Positions 23,701-35,594 of a stretch of DNA of 64,000 nt are shown here, piece by piece. This stretch comes from Nepenthes gracilis (lineage: Eukaryota > Streptophyta > Magnoliopsida > Caryophyllales > Nepenthaceae). Where the stretch lies: positions 16,654,037 to 16,718,036 of the forward strand of contig BSYO01000004.1 in the NCBI GenBank assembly GCA_033239525.1. Direction: 5' to 3'. The position numbers and the translations under genes are program-made. The first letter of the stretch is position 1. Every line of letters begins with the position of its first letter. The notes beneath the pieces were generated by a model. The model ran no database searches. It was not told where the DNA came from and saw nothing but the letters and a program-made list of their open reading frames with translations.

Positions 23701-24867
23701 CAAACAAGAAGATTGAGAAGTTAAAAATACTTCTCCTTCAAGCTTTCAACAGCCTCCTTCAGGCTTACGCCAATGGGAATGAAATCTGCAAATGAAGGCT
23801 CTTCAGGCTTACTTCATCCCTCTCCGCTGCTTCTTATCGACTTCGCTGCTCCGCCCTGCTTAGCAAATTGAAAGAGAGGAAGAAGAAGGAGGCTGTGGAC
23901 GCTTCAGCCCTGCTCCGCTGCTTCTTATCGACTTCTTATCGACTTCGATTTTGACGCTTCCGCCTTATCCCACGATTGTGAACTAATGACTTCATGCGTC
24001 AAATAAACCATTATTGTGTTTAAATCATACGGAATAAAAAATGAAAAATGTAAATACCTAGTCAATTGAGGACTTCAGTACAGATCAGAAAACAATGCCC
24101 AAACTGTCAAAAACCCAAATCGATCTTCAAAACGGGAATAAAAAATGAAAAATGTAAACCTAGTCACCGTCGCCATTCTTAATCGCCGTTCTCAATCGCC
24201 GCCACCGTCGTCGGCTCTTCAGCATCGACGCCATTGTCAGCGCAAATCAACAAACGATGCCCTACATTTAAAACCCCAAATCGATCTTCAAAAATGGAAA
24301 AAAAAAAAGACTAAATCAAGACCTCGTCGCCATCGCGATCGTCAGCTCCTTAGCTTCGTCACTACCGCTGCACTCGCACCCGCATTCCTTAGCCCTCTAT
24401 AAAATACAGCAACAAATGAAGTGCCGCACTGTTCCCTTCCTATTTAAAATCAAAAGTTTTAAACAAATCTCAACCGTTGAATCCAACGGCTGAAATTTCT
24501 TTAGACGTTTTCTTTGTTAAATAAAGTAAAACAATATTTTTTTCAATAAAAGAAAAAACGGTAGCCACTAAATTAGATCTAATCATGGCCGTATAGTGTT
24601 GTGTGCACTACGACCTCTCTGGTGTTGTAGTGACCCTTCTTTGTAAGTTTGGGGGCATCTAAATGCCTAAATTTTGAGAAGGGATTTCTGAGTATGAAGT
24701 TACTTCTTTTTTATTTATCATTGAATTATAGTTTAAGGGTCCTAAATTAAAAATAAAAAAACTATAAAAAATAATTATATTTTTTAAAATTCTTTATAAT
24801 ATTAATATATATTAAATATTAAATCTAATATATAAAAAATTAATAGAGATAATTATTTAAATAGTAT
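23701..24867. other. Noncoding stretch with partial internal duplications
   Basis: Contains the repeated phrases 'ggaataaaaaatgaaaaatg' (about 24030 and 24135) and 'cccaaatcgatcttcaaaa' (about 24110 and 24281), so part of it arose by duplication. A frame of 85 codons at 24145-24402 is rich in Arg, Ser and Pro and starts within this duplication. It is not recognised. 24623 onward begins 'tgtagtgaccc', which resembles a chromovirus LTR start, but no partner end was found. 24720-24860 is nearly all A/T. Confidence 0.4.
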
Positions 24868-25617
24868 TGGGTATGGCTCAAGCACAATCGGCCCAAATCA
24901 ACCTGAAAACAGGATCTAAATACAAGTAATTTGAATGTGGATGCCGAGGATTAGGATGATCGTTCGAATGATCGAGAGGCAAAGAGCACATCATTTGACT
25001 GCAAGTAATGGCCTGACAAAATAATAAATAAAATATTAAATTTTAACGAACGATTATAGTAAATCAAATAATAATAATCTACACTTAAACAACTTGATTC
25101 AGTAGTGGCCAAATAAAGTCCACCATTAGAGATTGGACGGTTGTTAAACTAGCTCAAATAGCGATTGCACAATAATAATAACGGTTGGCATTTAATATAG
25201 TATGACGCCTTCCATTACAAGTGATAGTTTCAAACTAACAAACCGACTATGGCCTTGACAATAAATACAAATCCCCCAACCAAAAATGAAGATAAGTCAT
25301 ACTTAGACATTCAAGCATCTATGGTGAATATATTTCAAATGGAGCCCAACCTTCATACTAACAAAAACTCAATGCTTATTCCCTTTTTTCTTTCTTTCTT
25401 TTTACATTTTTTTATTTCCTTGAGAAAGATATTTGACTTAAGTAACGAAGAATATACCAGAAAACGAGTCTCATATATCTCTAATATCTTGTTAAGTTAT
25501 TGTGATGTATAGGATGAAGATTTTTAGCTACGAATACTAGACTTGTAACCTCTTTGATCGGTCGGAGGTTTTGTATAACTCTCTAATTTATATAACAATC
25601 CGATATTAAGTAATACA
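24868..25617 (+). mobile_element. 5' LTR of a Tat-type Ty3/gypsy element
   Basis: The right end is supported by '..taatacatta' followed at 25621 by a tRNA-type primer site. The LTR contains 'acaataaatacaaatcccc', a possible promoter region. The left end at 24868 is a guess, based on the change from AT-only sequence. No matching 3' LTR is visible in the window. Confidence 0.45.
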
Positions 25618-25620
25618 TTA

Positions 25621-25640
25621 TTGGCGTCATATGTGAAAAC
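25621..25640 (+). other. Primer binding site of the Tat element
   Basis: 'ttggcgtcatatgtg' closely resembles TTGGCGCCGTCTGTG, the primer site and following bases typical of plant Tat/Athila elements. Two CG-to-TG/CA type changes are visible. Confidence 0.6.
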
Positions 25641-26195
25641 GTGATTAAGCTATATGTTCTCACCACAAACCTAAATCTTTGAAAAAGAGTGTTACTTGCC
25701 CCTTCAAAGGAAGCAAATATAGTGAACACTAAGGCTCAAAATCAAACAAGCCTCTCACCCAAAGAGATCACATATCATGGCCACGACCCCACCAAGGGTA
25801 GTCACGAGGATGTTCGATAGCTAACAAACATAAATGTGGAGTCCTTAGGGGCCCAAGTTGATGGCATGTTGTGAATGCTCAAGTCTCTATGGGACAAGTT
25901 AGAGGCGCACACACTTGGAGTACTTGCCCCCAACTAATTCAAAAAATAAATCAAAATATGAAGTAATTAATGTGTCCAAAGGAATGCTACAACAGTCAAT
26001 ACCTCAGAGGAGCAGGAAGTCCTGATACACTCGGGTTATGGGATGACCATAAGCATGGGGTGAAGCATCATGCAACAACCTGTTAAAGGATATCCTAGGC
26101 AAATAGGAGCCTCGTATATCAACTAACATCTCGGAATTGAGGATGTTCCTCAATGCAAAGAGTAATATGTCCATTATCGAGTCGAAGAAAGAATT
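25641..26195 (+). other. Leader of the Tat element
   Basis: Between primer site and gag. No gene is seen. Sequence is moderately AT-rich with stops in all frames, as in other Tat leaders. Confidence 0.4.
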
Positions 26196-26995
26196 ATGAG
26201 GATGATGAAAATGCATCAACTCCCTCATAAATTCAAGATGCCGATCCTGAAACCCTACAGCAGAAACACTGACCTAATAGATCATTTGAATCATTTTCGA
26301 ACACTGCTGAAGTTCAAAGGTTCGGAGGATCCCATGCTATGCCCGTGCTTTCCTTTAACTCTCAAAAGAGATGCTTGAAATTGATTCAACCAATTGGCAC
26401 CAAATTTGATTTGATTCTTCTAAGAGTTAGCTAATCAATTCTTGTCTTAGTTTGCCTCCAGTTGAAGGGAGGAGAAATAGTTGTGGCACCTTATTAAGGC
26501 ATGACAAGGTCTAAATGAAAGTCTAAAATGCTTCCTAACCCAATTCAACACTGAGGCTTGACGCATATCTAAGCTTACAGATCAGGTGAAGCAAAACTCA
26601 TTTATGGCCATCATACAACCAGGAGAGCTCTTTAAATATTTGGTCCAATAGGAATCTAGGATATTCCTTGAGGCTGAAACCATTACTCTGGCATTTAATA
26701 CAGCCAATGAGATTAATAAAGACTATGCCTATCATCTAAGATTACTGGCAAGATATAAGGAGGAAACACAAACCGCTGAATCTCATCCTACTGAATGATG
26801 CTCGAACCATCATTTTGATACTGATTCAGAATGAAAACAATTTGAAATGGCGCAAGTTGGTCAAAAATCCGAAAGGAGGAGATTAATCAAAGTATTATTT
26901 CTACCATCGATTTCCAGGCCATAGTATTGAAAATTGTCAAACTCTACAAATTGAGATTGAGACCCTTATTCAAAATGGTACCTTAATTAATATCT
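26196..26995 (+). pseudogene. gag of the Tat-type Ty3/gypsy element, decayed
   Basis: The frame starting 26196 gives 'PILKPYSRNTDLIDHLNHF' and 'GSEDPMLCPCFPLTLKRDA', the opening of the plant Tat-type gag domain (usual pattern 'Y-x-G-x-TDP-x-x-H' and 'C-x-x-FPLTL-x-x-A'). After a TGA at 26378 it continues 'NWFNQLAPN' and 'ELANQFLS', then 'DQVKQNSFM' and 'ETITLAFNTANEI' across further stops. At 26900-26985 'HRFPGHSIENCQTLQIEIE' is the zinc-finger-like 'H-x-x-x-GH-x-x-x-x-C' end of gag. About ten stops or shifts mark it as dead. Confidence 0.8.
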
Positions 26996-27229
26996 AAAAA
27001 GTCCAAACTCCATTCCCATTGACACTAATAATGGCAACATGGAGCCACAGAGCAACCTTAAAATCAAGTGGTTGTAGGAGTCGTAAACATGATATTTATA
27101 GAGCTAACTAGAAATAATGCTTTGGATCACCACGAGAAACTTCCTCTAACAAGAGGTAGAAGATAGGAGTAAAAAACAATGTTATAAATTTTAATAACGA
27201 TGATATGACACATGTAATTACTCTCTATC

Positions 27230-27887
27230 CAACCATCTTTTTCTATTTGTACTCATTTCAAATAGAGTCATTTGCCTACTAATTGAAACTTATTAAAAGA
27301 AGTAATGGGAAATGGAGAATGTGTGTCAACTTCGCAAATGTAAATAAAATTTATCCAAATGATAATTTTCCATTACCAAAGATCGACCAATTGATGACTT
27401 AACATCTTGTCACCAACTGTTAAGTTTCATAAATGCTTATTTGAGGTACACAGAGATCCAGATGAGCCCAGAAGATAAGAAAATAACCTCATTTATGACC
27501 AAGTAGGAAATATATTGTTACATGGTTATGCCATTCAATCTAAAGAATACCAGGGTGATGTATCAGAGGCTAATCAAGAAAATATTCAAAGCCCAAATCA
27601 AAAAGAATATGAAGGTATATATAGATGACATACTCATCAAAAGTGTATCGGCCGATGACCATATTCAAGACTTGGTTGAAGTCTTTGAGGTACTCTAAAC
27701 ACACCGAATGAAGCAGAGTTTGACGAAATGCATGTTCGGCAGGTTGTCTAGAAAGTTTATTAGTTTCATTATTTCACACTGAGGAATTAATGATAATCTA
27801 GATAAGATTAAAGTTGTTAAAGACATGGAGCCACCCCAATCTTTAAAAGAGGCCAAGAGACTAACAGGAAGGTTGGCCCCCTCTCCA
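27230..27887 (+). pseudogene. Reverse transcriptase N-terminal part of the Tat element
   Basis: 'NGKWRMCVNFANVNKIYPND' and 'FPLPKIDQL' at 27308-27394 are the RT entry block. The catalytic box survives in another frame as 'MKVYIDDILIKS' at 27609-27644, so YIDD is intact. 'MEPPQ' and 'EAKRLTGRLAP' at 27825-27880 are the block after the palm. The sequence stops abruptly at 27890, where LTR B1 begins. The missing C-terminal RT and RNase H resume at 46157 and 55546, so the element was split by later insertions. Confidence 0.82.
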
Positions 27888-28366
27888 AGTTGTTAAACAT
27901 CCTCATTTACACTTAATGATACGTCATATTACATATAAGTCTACAATATATATAATTATTATACACATAATCTATATGATTGCCATATCAAGTGACTCCA
28001 ATCTTGTACGGATAGAATACAGTATCGGATTCTGCAAAGATGCTACTAGGTATCAAATTCATTACCATAAAAAAATTTGCGAAAGTATAAGTAATGACTA
28101 TAAAAATTTTGCGGAAGCATAACAAATGATCAATACCAACATTGTATTTATATATTTATCACAAAATAGAGTACATAATTTCCTGTTATCACATTATCCA
28201 TTACACTACATTAGAATTCATCACCACTCGAACCTAATCAACTTTTGGCTTCAATCCTACTCACCAAATATCAACTCATACTCCCCATTTGAAGAGTTAG
28301 AAAAATAGTAAGAGAATGAGCAAACGTTCAGTAAAGTATATATATATATATATAATAAAGATATGC

Positions 28367-29779
28367 TTTTTTTTTTTTTTGGTAAGTAAGTGTGTATTTT
28401 GGATTAACGGGAGAAAATTAACAAAAAAACTATGTTATAACTCTAGATTTTTTTACGTGGAGTTAGAACATAATACGCTAGGGTATACCCCGCGCAGCTG
28501 GTACAACAGAGAATACCTCAAAAAAAACCTCTAAGAGGAGCGATCTAATAGAAATAGAAAATAAAACAAAGTCATTTTACAAAATCAGATTCGAAATCAG
28601 TTACTCGAGGTGACATGAACATGCATCAGCCTTTCTAGCCACATCAACAGGCAGCAGAGCCAAGGCTACGTGGCCCATTCAGTTGAATCTTCAGCAGCAG
28701 AAAATTTCTTCCAATCCACCACCGGGCAGACCATCAGTAGCATCATCTAACCTCCACTGAAGTCCTCTCATCAGACAACCGGGAGTAAATTTTGCAAGTA
28801 AGCAAGAGCAGGCAAACCAGGCCAGCCAAGAGGGCGTCCACTGCATTCCAATTTCCGTTTGTTGCAACAGATCCAGTTACACATCCATCAGCAAGCTTCA
28901 TGCACCAGGATCAACATTCCAGCACTGCAGCCCAATCAGTAACATAGCCACAGCTGATATGGGGAACCACAGATTCCAGCTAATCCACAGAATCCAGTAG
29001 ATCAAAGATAGCAGCAGAGTTCACAACTCATCAGAACCTGCTATTGGATCGCTTGAGCCACATAGCCAACCCCAGCACCAAACTGGAGAAGCCAATTCAG
29101 CGAGACAACCACTCCGGGCTACCACCAACAGCAGATCGAATATGCAATGTAATAGATACTGAAGGTTACTTTACACCAAGAAATTCAACAACAATGGACA
29201 AAACTGTTTCTAAACAAAAGACCACAAAAAGGATCCAAAGAGCCTTTCCAAAGGTAGCCCCACCCCACCGTGCGGGACAACCATTCCAAGTACGAGAATT
29301 TGATTCGTCCGAGAAAAAAACAGCAAGAACCAACAACCACCGCAATATCGAATTGCAACAGTTTTGAGATCAACTCAAAGCCATCGCACTGATTGCCCAT
29401 ACATCAAGGATCGACACGGGAGTAGTAGCGGAGGTCACTACAATCCCGCAGGCCGAGACCGTGCTTCCCAGCATAGTCTCAGCATACGAATCAAACCCAC
29501 ATCTCATCAGCCAGACCATCAGAAGCCAATTTTACAGCCAGCCTGTTGTTGTAAATCCCCCTTCATGTAGCTACTACATCATCATGCATAGCATAATTCA
29601 CGAGAGCCCCATTTAAGGAGCTGATTGCAAGGTAGCCGCCATTTTTGGACTGCCCACTACAACCAAGCTACAGCCTACATAGCCACCAAATATTAATATC
29701 AATAGTTGGCCAGAACAAACAGGCCCCAGTCTGGAGCAGCAGTACCACCCCTTCTGCAACACAGCCCCATCCAAGTAAC
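28367..29779 (-). mobile_element. 1.4-kb non-LTR retroposon nested in LTR B1
   Basis: Absent from the same place in B2, which gives clean borders: host 'aaagatatgc' on the left and 'gcatacatttctac' on the right. It starts with a T run, then 'ggtaagtaagtg', then 'gggtataccccgcgca', so it belongs to the family at 7545, 12505 and 44228 but is longer at the 5' side. Frames of 107 and 68 codons at 29044-29570 on the + strand are antisense and unlike any known protein. It is probably the 3' untranslated part of a LINE or a long non-autonomous retroposon. Confidence 0.75.
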
Positions 29780-30479
29780 GCATACATTTCTACTTAAGAA
29801 ATATATTAATCAGAGGAATACAAATCATATAAAATATCCATGAATTTTTGTCTTCTTTAACTTTTTTTCCTTAATCAATATATTGAATATTGTTTATCAT
29901 TTACTTTTAGGGATTAGGGTTAGTAGACCTTACTAACTAATTGAGCAGTCAGTTAAAAAAATAATTATGTCCAATCTACACAATCTAAGGCCATGTCCTC
30001 CATAATACACCCCAAGGAAGGTAATATGGTTATATTCCGGTTAACGGGGCCAAAAGCCACCTTTATTCCCCCATGACGCTAAGAGTAATTTCTCGATTTT
30101 TATTGTAATATTCTAAGATATACCAGAAAATATTACTCTCTGAAATAATTCATTAATCTAGTTTCTTGATTCCCTTTTTGCAAAACCTCTTATGGAAGTT
30201 TTTACACTTGTTCATAATACTTTTTCTTAATTTTTTCACTTTATAAGAAAATAATCATATTTCTTAAGACTTACAAATCTTCCATTAAATCTTTCATAAT
30301 ATCAAACATACGAACCATAAAATACAATCATTAATAATAAAACGTAAGTTGTAAAAGAAATTAATTCATTAACCGGTTTAGTAGTTTTAATGTTAAAATT
30401 TTACACATGTTAAAAATTCAGATTTAACATATTGTATATTTGGTCGGTTTGGCTATTAGTTTGATGGTTGGTTTGAGGC

Positions 30480-31400
30480 TAGTGCAATAGGTTTTTTAGT
30501 ACAATTTCTTGATGATTTAGTTACTGATTCACGGTGGATTTAATAGTTAGTTCAAAGATTAGTCCATCCTAATTTTTATCACTAAATTTTATCATTAGCA
30601 AGCTGGTTTAACGAATCGGTTCAAAAGTTCAAAGGATTTCCATGAGTTGAAAATTTCAGTATATGTTGAGCTGGTTCAGTTGCTAGTTTAAGGCCCAACT
30701 CGGTGGCTGATTTGAGGCAAATTTTACAGGTTAATACTTTAATATTGTCTCAAGATACTTGGCTAATATGGGTGCCGTTTCTGCCGGTTTAAGCCTAGTT
30801 CAAGGCTGGTTTTGTAGCTTCAATTTCAGCATCAGTATGGATGCTGTCCAGCTGGTTCGGTTCTTATTTAGGAGTCCGGTTCAATGACTAATTCAGGTCC
30901 AAATTTATGGGTTGACATTTCAACATTATCTTAAAACACATAGGCTAATATGACTCCCGATTTAGTCAGTTTGGGATGCGATTCATGCCCGGTTCACGGT
31001 TGGCAAATTCAACATCAGTATGGATGCTATTTTGTTGATTCTGTTGCTATTCAAGAGCCCGGTTTAGTGACCAGTTCAAGGTAGTTTTGGCAACCGGTTC
31101 ACAAGGTGATACTTTAGTCTTAGCACATGAGGGCTTGGCTGGTTTGGCTGTCGGTTCAGCCAATTTGGGAGTCGGCTCCGTTTGCTTTTTCCAAATTGCC
31201 AAATTTAGCATCAGCATCAGCAATGATGCAGGGGTGGGTTCTGCTGCTTATTTGGGAATCTGGTTTAGTGGTCCGTTCAACCTATTTTTATGGGCTGAAT
31301 TTGCACAATATTAGTAAGGGACTTAGTTAGTTGGTTACTAATTTGGGACCGGTTTGGTGGTCGGATGATGGTCGGTTCAACTGATTCACAGTAAGGTGTT
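30480..31400. repeat. Degenerate 180-200 bp repeats in LTR B1, each with a small hairpin
   Basis: The block 'caaattttacaggttaatac..cttaagatac..ggctaatatg' recurs at about 30718, 30899 and 31103 with steps near 180-200 bases. Each unit contains an inverted repeat such as CAGCATC/GATGCTG (30827-30846). B2 (38480-39420) and B0 (600-1680) have the same array. Confidence 0.7.
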
Positions 31401-32086
31401 CAACTTCTGATTTTATTCAAGCTGATACTCAAGCTCTTTCCAATGTTTCATTTCTTTTGCAAAAATAATGATATGATAAAAACAATGAGTATTCTGAATA
31501 TTGGAATAACAATACTTAAGGAGATTCAACCAAAAATCAACAACAATTGAAAGAAAGAATAAAATACACGTGCCAAAAATTAAGTTTTGCTTTCCTTGAT
31601 TTTGGTTCAGCCTCTTCTGCCCCCCGGTTCTGTCTCCCTCATTCCTCTTGGTTTTCCCTTATTTTCTTCTTCTCTTCTTTCATGTGTCCCTCCCTTACTT
31701 CCTTCATTTTCCTCCACTGATTTCATATATAAAAACTCCTGAATTTGCTTAATACATCAGCTCTTCCCTTGCATATTTCTTGCAACGATTCATGCTTGCT
31801 GTCCTCCTTTCCTCCAACATATTTGTGCCTATGATATTGCCATGTGTTACTGCTATATACTGCTGTGTGTGTGCCAATTATTTGTGTCATGTGTATATTG
31901 TTCCTTTGCTGAATTGTAGTGGAGCTTTCGTGTGTCTGCAGCTGAATTTCTTAGGTTGTATGTTGCTGAATCATTAGCTTTTTGGAAGCATGAAGCTGCC
32001 ATGTGTTGCTTATTTCTTATTGAATATTGGGAAAACATATGCCGCCGTGTGGCAGCTTCATTCTTGTTGAATTATGGTGTATTAGT

Positions 32087-32102
32087 GCTGCCATGTGGCA
32101 GC
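32087..32102. repeat. Perfect short palindrome GCTGCC/GGCAGC in LTR B1
   Basis: GCTGCC-ATGT-GGCAGC. Comparable palindromes occur in B2 at 40150-40165 and 40186-40201. They lie in a region of repeated 'gctgaatt' and 'gtgtgtg' phrases. Confidence 0.7.
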
Positions 32103-33101
32103 TAATCTCTTGTTGGATTTTGCTGATTGTTAGCCTCCAAGTGCCATACTTTTTATCTCATAAAATTGTCTAGGTGTTGCCGTGTGTGTTGATCATGTGT
32201 GTGTGTTGTTTCTTATTAAATATTTGGAATTTAAGTTGAGGTGGGGCTGCATGTGGCAGCTGAATTCCTGTGCTGCTGAGTATTGTTGCCGTGGACCTTT
32301 AGGTCGTTGAATTCTTGCAGAATTCAGCTGAATTTGGGGCTTCCAGGTGTGATGCAGCATGCTGCCGTGTGTGTGGGGTGCTGAAGTATATTAGATTTTA
32401 TTTAATTAATTTGAGTTGTGCTATATTTAATCAATCGAGCTGAATTCAGTTATTAATTGGGTGAAAATTCGATGGTCAGGCTATCTTTTTGTCAACCGAA
32501 ATTAATTTGATTGATATTGACTGAAAATTTAGCATCTGAGCTAACTTTTTATTATCCTAAAGTCAATTCGATTGATAACCGGTTGGAATTTCGGTGGCTG
32601 AGTTGTTTTTATTAATCGTAATTGAATCGGTTACTGTGACGGACCAGCCACATTCCACCCTATATGGCCGCCGCTAGAGACATACCAAATGTTTCCGGCA
32701 GAGACAATATATTTATTATCGGTAGACATAAATTTTTCTTTTCATTTATTATACGCCGCGTACACAGGATCGCGATGGCTGGACTTATAAGTTGGCCACC
32801 AAAGTCATTGGTCAATCCTTAATTTAACCTGCCAGAAAATGAGGTCGGTCGGTTACAATGCAAAACGAAGACGAGTGAGATGCCACTGAAGACCAAAATT
32901 CTACAAAACATAAAATCTTACGGAAGCGTCTAATTTACCTATTAATTTATAACATAACCGTTTTACAAAATTTTCCAAAAGAACTAAAAAGAGATTTACA
33001 TCAATATTGTTTATGCACAGCAGCTTAATTCTCGATTAGTCTTCTGCCTAATTGGTCTCTCCTAGTTCATTCTTTCTCGTTCGGCATAAACTCATCATCA
33101 C

Positions 33102-33131
33102 CTGAAATATAGATGAGTGAGCTAAAAAAAT
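33102..33131 (-). promoter_or_regulatory. 3' splice site-like motif in LTR C
   Basis: Minus strand: TAGCTCACTCATCTATATTTCAG followed by GTGATGATG, split here into TAGCTCACTC and ATCTATATTTCAG. It corresponds in position and order to the motif of families A, T, D and E. Confidence 0.4.
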
Positions 33132-33322
33132 CGAGTAAGGTACCCATATGCATAAATATATGGCCACAAACAATTTTCATTCATAATAACAGGATGCATA
33201 ATTCATGGGTCAAAGCCATTTGCAGGAAATCTTGACACGGGAGCCGAATTCATTTTCATGTGCATGCATTCCAAAATATAAGCCGATTTAAAACCCAATG
33301 TTGAAAACTTGCTATATTTAAG

Positions 33323-33560
33323 GCTTGCAACTCTCGGCCGTCTATAACTGTTACATTTAAGTCCTACAGCTCACAGCTATCCATAATTGCTACATTTAAA
33401 GCCTGCAACTCTTGGCCGTCATATTACATATCATATCTCATCAAACGCTATATCTAAGATCCGTAGTCTTGATCAACAAAATCGCTACATTTAAGGTCCG
33501 TAATTCTTGACCAATAAAATCGCTACATTAAAGGCCTGTAGCTCTTGGCCATCAAATTCA
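33323..33560. repeat. About 40-bp tandem repeat x 6 in LTR C
   Basis: Units of 'ctgtagctcttggccatc' plus 'aaaatcgctacatttaagg' start near 33323, 33363, 33403, 33460, 33499 and 33536. Steps are 37-40, with one longer unit. Confidence 0.8.
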
Positions 33561-34056
33561 GTTCCATAAACCTTGAGCGTCCAAAATCCAAAGTAATGCA
33601 TCAGATAATCGGACACCTTTTTGTATAATAATCGGGCTCTTTTAAACATGCATATGATTAGACTTCTTCAAAGATGCAAATTAACTGAACTCATGCAAAT
33701 CAACAAGTAACTGAACATCTTAAAACATGCAAATACCGGACTACATTTTCATGCAATCAACCGGACTTCCTTAAACGTGCTTTCATTCATAAACAACATC
33801 AATTTACAAGTGCACATGCATTAATAGATTTTAAACATAAATTATCAAAAACTTAGGGTACACTTGCATTAAAACATTTTTAAAACCTGAACTTATAAAA
33901 ACGAAGAGTAAACTTGCCTTAGCCTTTTATGTAGATTTTCTTACTTAATTCTGGCCGAAAATCTTCTACTTAATCTGGCCGGCACTCTTCCTCTCATTCT
34001 TTTCCTTCAAGCTTTACTCACAAATTGCCATCCCTAATTGCCCTCACTTCTATTCA

Positions 34057-34067
34057 ATATTTATAGA
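34057..34067 (-). promoter_or_regulatory. TATA box of LTR C
   Basis: Minus strand CTATAAATATT. It places U3 at 34067-35311, about 1.2 kb, and the leader below it. Confidence 0.5.
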
Positions 34068-34239
34068 CATTCAGGTTAGTGGTAGTAGGTGGGGGTAAGT
34101 TAACTACTTTGTACTTCTTCTCTTACTTCTCCTTTCCATTCTAGAAGGTCAGCGGAGTTGTTGAAAGTAAGGTATGGGCATGCACTGATTCTGATGATCG
34201 TCTACTCAGAGTTCCTAGTCTGATAGACTTACGTACTCT

Positions 34240-35060
34240 GTCATTTGACATTATACTTACAAAAGTACTCAGAGAATCCTTTCTGAATTCCTTTTCGGAA
34301 TTCCTCTCCGAAAACTCGTCTCTGAAAAATCATGGTCTCCGAAATTATGGTCTCTGAAAAAACATTTCCAAAATCTCGTTCAATCATGTCCGAAAAACGT
34401 CTCCAGAAAAATTGTCCCAAGTTCATCTCCGGAAATCGTCTCCCAAATTTGTCTTCGAAATTCACACGATTGTCTCTAGAAAAGGTCTCCGAAACTTTTC
34501 CAAATTCTCTCCGAAAATTGTCTCCAGAATCATGCTTTCCGAAAATCGTCATCCAAAATTTCACCTAATTCTCTCCGAATATCCTCTCGGGAACTCCATA
34601 CTAAATTCTTCTCCAAAGATGGTCTTTGGAAAAATGGCCTCCAGAATTTCATCCTCAAAGCTATCCGACATTTCGTCCTCCAAAGCAGCTCGGCAATTTT
34701 GTTTCAAAAACAGGCCGGCAATTATGATCTCAAAGCTGCCCGGCATTTTCTTCTTAAGAGCAGCTCGGTATTTTTGTGCTAAGAACAGGCCGGCAATTAT
34801 GATCTCAAAGCTGCCCGGCATTTTCTTCTCAAGAGCAGCTCGGTATTTTTGTGCTAAGAGCAGCCCGGCAATTTTCTCATAAAGCAGCCTTGCAAAGTGC
34901 ATTACAAAAGCTGCCTAGCAAAGTGCATTACTAAAGCTGCCTGGAAATTTTGTATCAGAAGCAGGCCGGCAAAAGCTGTCCGGCAATTTTCTCTTCAAAA
35001 TGCTGCCCGGCATTTTGTATCTTCAAGCAGGCCGGCAAAGCTGTCCGGCAAATTTTGCCT
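34240..35060. repeat. 25-bp monomer array with 75-bp higher-order unit in LTR C
   Basis: From 34240 the unit is a 'tctccgaaaatcgtc' type, grading into 'cagcccggcattttcttctc' types. Between 34711 and 34885 three different 25-bp monomers form a 75-bp unit: 'caggccggcaattatgatct' begins at 34711 and 34786, and a variant at 34861. All lie upstream of the TATA box. Confidence 0.88.
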
Positions 35061-35089
35061 CTCAAAAGCTGCCCTTATGCCCAACAGCT

Positions 35090-35107
35090 GGTCAACATAA
35101 GTTGACC
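35090..35107. promoter_or_regulatory. W-box palindrome in U3 of LTR C
   Basis: GGTCAAC-ATAA-GTTGACC, a perfect inverted repeat of the WRKY-binding core. A further GGTCAAC is near 35192. Confidence 0.5.
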
Positions 35108-35594
35108 GGACTCTACTTTCATCAGTTAGTTTTTTTTTTCCACCAAAATTTCCTGTCAATGCATCAAAATTTTGGGTCAATACTTTATGCCGGTCAACTA
35201 TTCTGGCCCTTAGATAATTTCTGGGCTATTAAGATAACTCATCATAAAGTATATAAGTCAAAACCTAATTATACAACTTTAATTATTATGTTTGAAAATC
35301 GGGATATTACAGCTACTGATCGGGTCTATCAGATAATTTTTTGTGTTACTGTAGTGTCTCAGGGTGAACATCTGGATTTCTGAATTTATAACATAATCAG
35401 TATAATGAATCTTGATTTTTACTGAAATCTTTAGACTGATGAAAATCTCCAAATTCACATATTTTAATTTCATTGGTTTAGTAGTTCTGGGATGTCGGAC
35501 TCTTAAGTCTAAATTTCTCTGTATCATTTGACCTCGATTTCACCTTCGTTTGATTAATTATGATTTTTTTGATCGAAAAATCTCAGACCTTAAA

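Larger units (their letters stand above)
32635..35311 (-). mobile_element. Solo LTR, family C, nested in LTR B1
   Basis: A 2677-bp LTR from TGTGACGGACC to GATATTACA. The uninterrupted site is visible in B2 at about 45875 ('agttactgatcgag'). The target duplication is gttac on the left (32630-32634) and gctac on the right (35312-35316), one mismatch. Minus orientation is inferred from a TATA box at 34057-34067 and from similarity of its promoter region to family A ('gtaagttaactactt..gtacttc' at 34090-34120). It contains two satellite-like arrays and a W-box palindrome. Confidence 0.88.
27891..35594 (-). mobile_element. 3' LTR of the family B element (copy B1)
   Basis: Starts TGTTAAACATCCTC at 27891, directly after Tat RT sequence, and ends at '..gaccttaaa', followed by a polypurine tract. 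Without its two nested insertions (28367-29779 and 32635-35311) it is about 3.6 kb, the same as B2 without its nested insertion. It is collinear with B2 from end to end. Orientation is minus, because the polypurine tract is at its right end. It carries degenerate long repeats, short hairpins and a decayed copy of the leader hairpin at about 29964-29990. Confidence 0.85.

Noticed and set aside
24145..24402. 85-codon Arg/Ser/Pro-rich frame as a possible small gene
   Set aside because: It starts inside a local duplication, has no recognised family and no clear promoter. I left it as unassigned.
31720..31745. TATATAAAAA on the + strand as a promoter of LTR B
   Set aside because: The primer site and polypurine tract show that family B is on the minus strand, so a + strand TATA box here would point the wrong way. 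It may be chance in AT-rich DNA.
34241..34902. Frames of 107-156 codons on both strands in LTR C
   Set aside because: Products of the 25-bp/75-bp array, which has few stops in any frame.
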